Source: Sambucus nigra
Taxonomy: Eukaryota > Streptophyta > Magnoliopsida > Dipsacales > Adoxaceae
NCBI GenBank assembly: GCA_949130495.1
Contig: OX422221.1
Coordinates: 151,757,741-151,821,740, forward strand
Length of the DNA: 64,000 nucleotides
Direction: 5' to 3'
A program made the position numbers and the translations under genes. Shown here piece by piece: positions 23,427 through 31,928 of the stretch (the first letter of the stretch is position 1; each line of letters begins with the position of its first letter). The notes below the pieces were generated by a model. It was not told the DNA's origin. It saw only the letters and a program-made list of their open reading frames with translations, and did not search any database.

Positions 23427-25002
23427 GATAATGTCGAGAGGAAACAACCCAAGGGTACCAAGTGCCGATGTGACACCACAACGAGGTTCACCATCTCATG
23501 CAGAACCCAAATTCTCAACACCAATGGCTGAGTAATTCACAACTCCACCAATGGTTCACTCCTCACCAAGTTCAACTCCAAGTGCTGCTACGCCCCAATC
23601 CAGCACTCCCGTTGCTTTAACGCCCCCATCCAACACTCATGATGCCTCCCGCTCAAATAAAAAGAAGCCTATTGGCTTCTCCCTTCTCAGGAATAACCCG
23701 ACAAGTGATAGGAATGACGTGCTGAACTTTAAAGCTCGGTGTTTATCTCTGGGAAAAATGAACGTGGGAGTCGGTGGACCAGACAATTGGAACCTTGTTC
23801 ATCAAGCAGTCAAAGATGACATACATGACCAACTTTGCAAGCATTTATCATTTCTTGACCGTTATAAGAATAAGGTTCTATATCAGGTTGCTGAAGGATT
23901 GAGGACATACAGGAAAAACCTTCGGAAGAAACATTTCCCGAAAGAGGTAGTGAGCTCAGATATTTTGTCTTTGAAAGAGAAAGTGCCTCCCAATGTTGAA
24001 ATCCCGGTGGATCAGTGGAATAAGTTTTTGGAGAATGAGGCATAGGAAAAAAAGTTGGTCCAGAGGGAGCAAAACAAAAAAAATATGGCACAAAAAACTG
24101 ATATCCATAGGTTGGGATCCAAATCATATGAGGATTTGAAGAATGAATGGGAGAGTAGGACAAAAGATGGTCCAGATGCCGGTAAAAACCCAAATCGGTC
24201 CAACTTATTCCTTCATGCTCAACGGGAGAAAGATAATAAATTCCCGTTGCACTTGGCTAAGACACTGGAATCAATAGAGGCCATCAGCAGTCAATCAGAT
24301 TCGAGCCTTACTGATGACTTTGACCTTCAAAATAATGCCCTGACTAAGACCTTTGGAAAGGACAAAAGGGGAAGGATGAGAGGTGTTGGCTCACATATGC
24401 CAAAAACAAAACTTCAACACATTGCAGCTCTTGTGGACGAGCTTTCTTCGGTCAAGAATTGTATCTCATCCCAAAAGGATCACCAGTTGAAGACCGATGG
24501 GGATGTCCTTGAGATTAAAAATTCCCTAGGATTATTGACAAATCAAATTGGGAAACTTGTGAATCTTTTTGAAAGTTATAGTCCCCCAATGCCTCCCCAA
24601 GGTTACCCTTACCCTACTCATACTCAAGGTGTCACACATCTTTCCCCTCCAACATTCCCCTCTCAAATGCCTCATCCTCCAACATTCCCCTCCCCTTCAC
24701 CTCCACCAATCACGGGGCTCGGATCATTGTCAACAACTCACAGTGACTATGGTGAAGAGTACTATACCAAGGACATGAGCCATTCGAGGTTTGTTGGCAT
24801 GTGCATACTCATCTCCAGGGTTCCTGGAACTCTAGTACATCACCGACCTTTGGAGAAGGGTGAGGCTAAAATAATGGTCGATGGAATATACAACGGCTGC
24901 GGAGATGTACCTATGTACGTTAATAGCGGGGATGGGATGGAATTGAGGAATTATGCAAAATCTTTTATTACTTGGCCACTTTATCTGTTGGACAAGATTT
25001 AA
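23427..25002 (+). pseudogene. TnpA-like CACTA gene (Plant transposase Ptta/En/Spm type), two in-frame stops
   Basis: A likely acceptor (ttttttgtag) precedes ATG at 23431. One frame runs to the TAA at 25000-25002 and would encode about 523 residues, but has TAA at 23533 and TAG at 24043. The N-terminus is Ser/Pro/Thr rich. The central part has the Ptta/En/Spm family pattern: VDQWNKFLEN, then NKKN, HRLGSKSYEDL, and NRSNLFLHA. Further on are a short coiled-coil-like stretch, a proline-rich linker with PTFPS repeats (about 24580-24720), and a C-terminal block ending AKSFITWPLYLLDK, like the 'vaWP..lv' end seen in this family. TnpA-type proteins bind subterminal repeats and help transposition in the nucleus. 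It precedes TNPD on the same strand. Confidence 0.85.
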
Positions 25003-25011
25003 TAATATTTT

Positions 25012-25198
25012 CTTTCATTTCAGTTGTAATATTTTTTTTTGTTTTAGTTGTGAGAATATTGGTTTTGCTTCAGTTGGAATGATATTTTTTTTGTTTCAGT
25101 TGTAAGAATATTGGTTTTGTTTCGTTTGGAATGCTTTTTTTTTGTTTCAGTCGTAAGAATATTCTTTTTGTTTCAGTTGTAATAATATTTTTTAACTT
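25012..25198 (+). repeat. 26-bp minisatellite between TnpA-like and TNPD genes
   Basis: About seven units close to GTTTCAGTTGTAAGAATATTGGTTTT. Units alternate between a 'gtaagaatattgg' and a 'ggaatgatatttt' version. Each contains TTTCAG, like a 3' splice site, and several contain GTAAG, like a 5' splice site, in a T-rich context. It lies just upstream of the first TNPD codon. Confidence 0.85.
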
Positions 25199-25231
25199 AT
25201 TACCACAGGACTGAAATTTGAAGATTATTAC

Positions 25232-28200
25232 ATGGATTTCCCACAATACAAAGAGTGGATGGGAGAGACTAACCGGATATGAATTAATCATGTAAAGGGC
25301 GTTTATGAATTTGTTAAATACGCTTCCAAAAATCTTAAAAGTGAGAAGATTCCGTGTTCGTGCACTCATTGTATTAACGAAAAATATAACTCATTGGAAG
25401 TTGTTGAGTTGCATTTACTAAAGTAAGGAATCTGTCAAGACTATATAATATGGACATACCATGGTGAAAAAGTTGTACCTTATGTTCCAGAATAATTACC
25501 GGGAGCCGACCGTGTAACAGAACCTGAAGGAGTAGAAGTGGTACATGATTCACCAACACATCGTCCATTGACCGACTTAATTGATGATGCTTACGGACTC
25601 CACAACCAACAAAACCAACAACCTATGGATACAAATAATGCGCATTATGACCAAGTAAATGAACAAATTGATGCTGAACAACTAGGAGATCGGGAATACA
25701 TACGGTTGAAAGACGATACGGCTAGACTGTTGTATAAAGATTGCGATGAAGATCACTCGATATTATATGTAATGATTGGTTTGCATAATTTGAAGAGTCA
25801 ATTTGGTTTGTCTGGAAACAGCGTAATCGGAATTCTTAAGTGGGTTAAAGAAATTCTCCCAAAAGAGAACATGTTACCAGACAATTATCCTACCATGAAG
25901 AAGAGTTTGAAGGGTTTAGGTTTGAAATACAAATCTATTCATGCTTGCAAGTATGATTGTATATTGTACCAGAATGAGCATGAAGAGAAGGATGAATGTC
26001 ATGTATGCAGTGAGCCTAGATATATGGTTTGTGAGAATGGAAATGGAAAACATGCAAAAAATCGCAAGTGCTCGCAAGTTCCACAAAAGGTTTTGAAGTA
26101 TTTTCCACTTGGGCCACGGTTAAAACATTTTTTTACTGTATCGTGGATAGCAGAGGCCATGACATGGCATGATCGATGCGAGGTGGGTGGGAATTTGATG
26201 CGTCATTCGGTTGATTCACTCATCTGAAAAATTTCAAATGCACAACACCATGAATTTGCAAAGGAACCGCGTGACGTTCGTCTTTCAATCTCAACCGATG
26301 GTTTTAACCCTTTCGGTAATTTAAGTACTAGTCAGAGTTATTGGCCAGTTCTTATGGCGCCTTTAAGTCTTCCTCCGACATTATGCATGAGAATGGAGTT
26401 CACATTGTTATCTCTGTTGATACCCGGGCCGAAGGCTCCCATTTATGATATTGATATATTCTTAGCACCATTAATCGAAGAACTTAAAGAGTTGTGGGAT
26501 AAAGGCGTGGTGGCGTTCGATTCTCATAAGGGTGAAGAGTTCACACTTAAAGTAATGGTGATGTGGGTGATCCACGATCTTCCTGCTTACGGGACCTTTT
26601 CCGATTGTAATGTTCATGGTTATTATAGATGTCCCATATGTGGGGAGGAAACTGAAGCCTGTTGGTTAAAACATAGTGGTAAGTTGAGTTACACGGGTCA
26701 TCGTAGATTTCTGCCGACCAGTCACCCTTTTAAGAACGACAAGTATAACTTTTTACCTGTCGGTCACGAGCGAAGAACGGAACCTATTCGACTTTATGGT
26801 CAGCAAATTGAGGAGAAGGAGGTGGCTACGACTGCGGGGAATAGGTACATAGGCAAACACCCCCAGTTTGTAAACCTGAAGCGTAAATCTAGGGAGGATC
26901 TGAACGACCCTAGTAAAGAGAAGCCATGGTCCAGGCGATCAATGTTTTTTGATTTTACGTATTGGAAATATCATCATGTAAGGCATATAATTGATGTGAT
27001 GCACACAGAGAAGAATGTTTCAGAACATTTGATAGGAACATGTCTGGGTGGATCTCATTCCAAAGATGGAGAGCATGCCCGCCGAGATCTACATGATATG
27101 AAAATAAAGAAGAGACTGTGGTTAAAAAATGATCCAACGACAGGAAGAATTTATATCCCCCCGACTGCTTTCACTTTGACTACTAGTGAGAAGAAGATCC
27201 TCTTAGACACGTTGTTCAACTTGAAGAATCCAACCGGTTATTCTGGTAATTTACGTAAGGTAGTAAGCTAGTAAAAAAATTACTTGAAAAAGTGCAAGTA
27301 ATCATCCAATTTATCCCGTTGTTATTTTGGCATTGCTTCTCTGAACACAAAGATCTCCGTCGGGAAATTATGCAAATCAGTTTGTGTTTTACCCTACTTT
27401 GTGCAAAAGTGGTAAACAGAAGGCACATTAAAGCTGCGAAATCAACTTTAGCCGAGGTAGTTTGTGTATTAGAGAAATATTTTCCTCCGTCATTCTTCGA
27501 TATCAGTATCCACTTGCTTGTGCATTTATGCTATGAAGCTCTATTATGTGGTCCCGTGAGGTATCGTTGGATGTATCCTTTTGAGCCCTTGATGAAAACC
27601 TTAAAAGATTATAGAAAGAATACACAGTATATTGGAGGGTCAATTGCTGAAGAATACGTAACGGTGGAATCATCGCTATACGCTAGGGAACATATGCCAA
27701 AACAAGAGGTGAGGAGGTTTAATCCTCGTGGAGAATGAGTGATAGAGGAACCTGACGAGTTTGAGGATGAATTATCGTTTGGGAACCCAAAAGAGGTGAA
27801 ACTCACAAACCTACAATATGAGCAAGCAACTCGTCATGTCTTCGAATCACAAGATGAAGTCCAAGACTGGAGAGAGTGAGTATCTACAGAATTCTTCTTC
27901 TTTGATTATATGTATTTTGTATTTTATGATCTAAACTCTATAATTTTTTGGTAGGAAGTACGAGAACAAAATTATCCAAAGTCAAAGGAGAAATTGGACG
28001 ACAACTGACTTTAGGACATGGGTGTCAAAAGATGTACTTTTCACATCTTATGTGTGCGGTTATTTATTCATGTGTGGTAAAAACATGCCCTAATACAAAT
28101 TCATTAATAAATGCAGCTTCTAAAAAGAGGTGATGTCTCTTCCAGACTTGCACGCCTAGTAAAAGGTCCTAGTTTTCGTGCAAAAGAGTTTAAGAAATTC

Positions 28201-28718
28201 CGCACCAACGATTTTGAATTCATTTCATATCTATATGAGGAAAAGCTTTTGACGCAAAACAGTGGAATATCAATTTCTGCCTTGACCACCTGTATCGCTA
28301 GCAAAAGTGATAAAATCCAAAGAATACAGTGCTAACCTATTATGGGATAATTCAACAAATCCTAGAACTTGATTACTTGGATTTCACAGAAACCGTATTC
28401 TATTGTGATTGGGTAAAGGTGGAGGATACAACGAATGCTTGTAAAGTTGATCCCTACTCCAAACTTATTATGGTAGATTTATCAAAGCTGAAGACTAAAG
28501 ACCGCATAGTCGACGAGCCTTTTATTTGTGCCTTTCAGAATGTAAAGAATGTATTCTACTCGAAGTGCATAAACGATGGAAATTGGTCTATTGTTGTGCA
28601 TGCACCAAAGGGTATGACTAATGAAGTAGACGCATTAAAGGGTCCAAAAGAGTTCTAGTCAGCTCTTGATTACAACCCTAATTTGAAGGATCTTTTAGTT
28701 GATTTAGAGGAAGATTGA
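25232..28718 (+). pseudogene. TNPD transposase (Transposase_21 / tnp2 family), broken
   Basis: Domains in order: transposase-associated domain (25232-25490; EWMGE, VYEFVKYA, CSCTHCIN, YHGE); Transposase_21 core (about 25690-26740; SISTDGFNPFG, SYWPVLMAP, LLIPGPKAP, DLPAYGTFSDC, YYRCPICGEET, TGHRRFLP); RHIIDVMHTEKNVSEH at about 26974-27024; DUF4218-like region (27280-27720; FPPSFFDISIHLLVHL, RYRWMYPFE); probable intron about 27879-27955 (GTGAGT...TAG); DUF4216-like region (28230-28600; QNSGISISALT, YYGIIQQILELDY). TNPD is the CACTA transposase. In-frame stops at 25280, two more before 25500, TGA at 26225 and TAG at 27269, plus frameshifts near 27280 and 28329 and TAG at 28656, inactivate it. 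Part of the segment before DUF4218 seems deleted. Confidence 0.92.
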
Positions 28719-28925
28719 GTATCTAAATATTATTTTATCCGCATCAATCTTATTTGTATCCTATTATGATGTTGACATTGTATTAGCACTTTACATTAAT
28801 TTATGAATTTCATCAACTTTTCAGTGTAATGTCCCGCTATTTGTGAAAATGTTAGGTGATTTATCGGCTCTTTTGTTTAGAATAGATATGTTTTCATTTA
28901 TTTATCTCTATCGTTTAGCTTTAGA
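28719..28925 (+). other. 3' flank of TNPD
   Basis: AT-rich sequence after the last TNPD stop, without a supported ORF. It probably contains the 3' untranslated region. No clear repeat until the monomer relic at 28926. Confidence 0.4.
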
Positions 28926-29030
28926 GGGTGAAAACCCGAAACAGCCCCCGAACGGCCCCGTGGGTGGTACCAACACCTCCCATAGGACCAATGTAACTCG
29001 TAGGGACAAGTAGTGACGAAAGAACTAGCC
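28926..29030 (+). repeat. Isolated satellite-monomer relic (left)
   Basis: 'gagggtgaaaacccgaaacagcccccgaacg' continuing to 'ccaatgtaactcgtaggga' matches roughly 85-90 bp of the 169-bp monomer of the large array, about 3 kb outside it. It breaks off afterwards into unrelated sequence. Confidence 0.8.
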
Positions 29031-29500
29031 CTGGTTTTATTCCTTTGGTTTTGAATTTGATTTTTTGTTTTTACCATTTTTTTAATTGAACATAACTGTT
29101 TGTAAAAAATTCATTATTTTTTCACTGTCATAGGATACATTGATGTTGGGGTCTAACTACTGTCAAACATAATCTGAAATTGCATCGCTGCTGGCATAGA
29201 GAAGGTTCTGATTGGCGTTGGGTGTAACAAAATATCCAGGTAATGGATAGACCTATGATGAACTTTATTTTAAGGTTAAATATGCATTGATTCAATTTTT
29301 TAATTATTTTGGGTTTGGATCCTATTTATGTCTAAACCCTGTAATTTTAAGTTTTTTTTGCCCCCTATAGCTTGGGTATTGTTGGCGCATTTGTTTCTTG
29401 TCACTTCCAGTGGGGGGGGGGGGGGGGGGGGGGAGAACATAACTTTTAAACAAAGAATAGTTAGGGTGAACACTATAAAAAGAAGTCATTATCTAACGGA
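29031..29500. other. Spacer with poly-G tract
   Basis: AT-rich spacer containing a run of more than 20 G at about 29411-29433. I see no gene. Short open frames here do not continue into anything recognisable. Confidence 0.6.
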
Positions 29501-29514
29501 TTGCCACTTTCTAG

Positions 29515-30535
29515 GTTTAAGGCGCTCCCGATTTGATTGTACGACGTAAATTTGCAAAAAATTAGACTTAAGCACAAAAACATACCATCGAATGGTGAAA
29601 ATGTAAAATAGCCACAAAACAGTCCCGTAAGAGTCACGAACACCTCGCACGGGACCAATGTAAATCGCAGGAACTGACCGTGTAGTCACGACGCTCCCGA
29701 TTTGAGTGTAAAACGAAAATTTGCAAAAAAATAAACTTAAGCATAAAAACATGCCATCGAAGGGTGAAAACATAAAACAACCTTAAAACGGTCCCGTAAG
29801 AGTCATGAACCCCTCGCACGGGACTAATGTGACTCGTAGGAACCGACCGCGTAGTCACAGAGCTCCCGATTTGAGTGTATGATGTAAATTTGTAAAAAGT
29901 TAGACTTAAGCATAAAAACATGCCATCGAAGGGTGAAAACGTAAAATAGCCATAAAATAGTCCGGTAAGAGTCACGAACACCTCGCACGGGATTAATGTA
30001 ACTCATAGAAACTGACCGCGTAGTCACGGGGCTCCCGGTTAGAGTGTACGACGTAAATTCGCAAAAAATAGACTTGAGCGTAAAAGCATGCCATCGAAGG
30101 GTGAAAATTTACAACAAGCACAAAACGATCCCGTAAGAGTCATGAACACCTCGCATGGGACCAATGTGACTCGTAGGAACCGACCTCATAGTAACGGGGC
30201 TTCCGGGTTGAGTATATGACGTAAATTAGCAAAAAGTTAGACTTGCAAGACATCGAAGGGTGAAAACGTAAAACAACCTTAAAACAGTCCCGTAAGAGTC
30301 ACGAACACCTCGCACGGGACCAATGTAACTCTTAGGAACCGACCGCATAGTCACGGCGCTCCCGGTTGGAGTGTACAACATAAATTTGCAAAAAATTAGA
30401 CTAAAGCATAAAAGCATGCATTAGAAGGGTGAAAAAGTAAAAAAGCCACAAAACGGTACCGTAAGAGTCATGAACCCCTCGAACGGGACCAATACAAGTC
30501 GTAGGAACTGACCGTGTAGTCACGGTGCTCCCGGC
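29515..30535. repeat. Diverged satellite subfamily array (about 6 monomers of about 168 bp)
   Basis: Monomers repeat 'gctcccg.ttgagtgta.gacgtaaatttgcaaaaa.ttagactta' and 'ccatcgaagggtgaaaa'. They then show the dyad 'gtcccgtaagagtcacgaacacctcgcacgggac' in its two arms, and 'aaccgaccgcgtagtcac'. They align with the large-array monomer at moderate identity, sharing 'gggtgaaaa', 'acgggaccaatgtaactcgtaggaac' and 'ctcccggtttgag'. One unit (about 30195-30360) has a deletion. This is an older or separate subfamily. Confidence 0.85.
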
Positions 30536-30537
30536 TT

Positions 30538-30738
30538 GTGTGTGTGGATGTGTGCATGTTTGTGTGTGCGCGTGTGTGAGTGGGAAAGGGGGGAGGGGAT
30601 GGGAAGGGGGTGAGTGTGTGCATGTTTGTGTGTGTGCGCGTGTTCGAGTGGGGAAGGGGGGAGGGGACGGGCAGGGGGCACGTGTGTGCATGTGTGTTTG
30701 TGTGTGTGTGTGTGTGAGTGGGGAGGGGACGGGGCATG
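30538..30738. repeat. About 68-bp GT/G-rich minisatellite
   Basis: Three units of 'gtgtgtgcatgtttgtgtgtg' followed by 'gagtgggaaaggggggagggga'. A further related copy lies at 31255-31340. Several runs of four or more G lie within 30 bp, giving G-quadruplex potential on the + strand. The CV/CVC-rich frames are low-complexity translations. Confidence 0.85.
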
Positions 30739-30864
30739 TATGCATATATACAATCTGCATATATGCATATGCATATATGTAGTGAGAGTGTGTGCGTGTG
30801 TTTGTGTGCGCGTGTGAGTGTGTTCATATTAGTGATAAAATACAAAATAAAATAGAGAGTATAC

Positions 30865-30989
30865 CTGATCTTGGGTGAATCCAAGAGTGGGATCTACAAA
30901 ACAAACCTCTTGACGCTCATATTCAGTCATGTGATCCGTTACGGTTGCCTCCATTTCCGGTATCACGTAGGACTTTAAATAATTATCGC
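30865..30989 (-). pseudogene. Captured exon-like fragment A (unidentified)
   Basis: On the minus strand, an acceptor (tttctctttcag, just above 30989) and a donor (CAG|GTATAC, below 30865) bound a 125-bp segment. It is open in one frame: YLKSYVIPEMEATVTDHMTE, then YERQEVCFVDPTLGFTQDQ. Composition is that of ordinary protein, unlike the surrounding repeats. I do not recognise the protein. It lies with three other exon-like pieces on the same strand inside the CACTA, as in gene-capturing CACTA elements. Confidence 0.5.
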
Positions 30990-31066
30990 CTGAAAGAGAA
31001 ATAGCATATCAAAATTATATAATTATTAATATGAAACTAAATGAGAGATTTAGAAATAAAACATAC

Positions 31067-31145
31067 CATATGCTCAGTGCATCCTACTTATCAGGCCATC
31101 CATTACAACAGTGATGAGAAGCTTCAAAGTGATAAATCATACTTG
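31067..31145 (-). pseudogene. Captured exon-like fragment B (unidentified)
   Basis: Bounded on the minus strand by 'tttgtttcag' and by a GTATGT donor. One frame reads IYHFEASHHCCNGWPDK, then a stop, then DALSI. It follows fragment C and precedes fragment A in the same transcriptional order. No family is recognised. The splice signals are good but the frame is broken. Confidence 0.4.
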
Positions 31146-31197
31146 CTGAAACAAAAGATTCAACAAAAATATATTAAAACAAATTCGTGAGGTATAC

Positions 31198-31250
31198 CTC
31201 ATTTTTGGCAGCAACGTGAAACCCCCAATCCAAAAACTTAACAGATATGC
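31198..31250 (-). pseudogene. Captured exon-like fragment C (unidentified, truncated)
   Basis: Reads GISVKFLDWGFHVAAKNE on the minus strand up to a GTATAC donor. Its upstream side runs into the GT/G-rich repeat at 31255-31340, so the 5' boundary is lost. Confidence 0.4.
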
Positions 31251-31289
31251 CAGTGTATACATGTTTGTATGTGTTTGTGTGCGTGTGTG

Positions 31290-31340
31290 AGTGGGAAAGG
31301 GGGGAGGGGACGGGGCAGGGGGCGGGGGGAGGGGCGGGGA
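31290..31340 (+). repeat. G-rich tract with quadruplex potential
   Basis: Contains at least six runs of four or more G in about 45 bp (ggggggagggg, acggggcaggggg, cggggggaggggcgggg). It belongs to the same family as the minisatellite at 30538-30738 and interrupts the captured minus-strand exon cluster. Confidence 0.8.
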
Positions 31341-31349
31341 AGTGTTGCA

Positions 31350-31437
31350 TTTATATGCAGTTGCATCTGCATATATATGAAACTGCTGCATATATATGCA
31401 GTGAATATATATGCAACATATGCATATATATGCAGAT
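31350..31437. repeat. TGCATATATATGCA palindrome cluster
   Basis: Tandem and overlapping palindromes of the form CTGCATATATATGCAG, for example near 31385-31400 and 31418-31438, with a diverged copy near 30750-30780. They could extrude hairpins or cruciforms. They lie directly next to the EBP2-like fragment. Confidence 0.75.
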
Positions 31438-31467
31438 GTCGATTACAATCGACTTTTGATGAAGGTT

Positions 31468-31589
31468 TGCCTGCGTATAGAATGCAAGTTCATGTGCCAG
31501 GTCATCATTCACGTCCACGTCTTGCTCTTGGTCAATGTTAACAGATAGGTTGTGTATCCAATCCACGTTATCAGTAGACCATCCTTATT
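31468..31589 (-). pseudogene. EBP2: Captured fragment of EBP2 (rRNA-processing protein) gene
   Basis: The minus strand reads NVDWIHNLSVNIDQEQDVDV and then NDDLAHELAFYTQA, an excellent match to the conserved block of plant EBP2 homologues (W..LS.DIDQEQ.VDVNDDLARE.AFYTQA). EBP2 is a nucleolar protein needed for large ribosomal subunit RNA processing. Upstream NKDGLL also matches EBP2, but the residues normally between it and NVDW are missing and the frame shifts. Similarity stops after FYTQA. Only about 40 residues of a protein of about 300 are present, so this is a non-functional captured piece. Confidence 0.82.
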
Positions 31590-31623
31590 GTGCAGATCTA
31601 ATAAATATTTATAATCTGCCTAC

Positions 31624-31729
31624 CTCTATTCAAACTATCCGAAATTGCACCCTTGTTGTGACAAAGAAATCCACATTGACCCGGGGCTTTATCCTCCACA
31701 TTTGCCTCCGTGGGTACATAATATCCCTC
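31624..31729 (-). pseudogene. Captured exon-like fragment D (unidentified)
   Basis: A 106-bp segment on the minus strand lies between acceptor 'ttattggtag' and donor 'GAG|GTAGGC' and is fully open: EGYYVPTEANVEDKAPGQCG, then FLCHNKGAISDSLNR. It lies just upstream (minus strand) of the EBP2 fragment. I do not recognise it and it does not look like EBP2. It may be a piece of a different captured gene. Confidence 0.5.
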
Positions 31730-31928
31730 CTACCAATAAGCACCGAGGGTACGCTTATTTAAAGTAATGAAAAGTAATTATTTGTCACTGAATCGAAATA
31801 CCTAGAAAATAAAACTAAACAATCATGTCAAGTTTGCAAAGGGTTTGAAATCCTAAATGTTTTCGAGACTATCCAATATCCTAGCCATCTGCAATAATTA
31901 AGGCTCTAAATCAATCAACCATCCATAA
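31730..31928. other. Spacer before the large satellite array
   Basis: About 200 bp of AT-rich sequence with no recognised feature, possibly intron of the captured gene set. Confidence 0.4.

Noticed and set aside
30401..30884. HTHT- and PPFPTHTR-rich frames or CVCVCV frames on the other strand
   Set aside because: They come from the GT/G-rich minisatellite and have no conserved domain.
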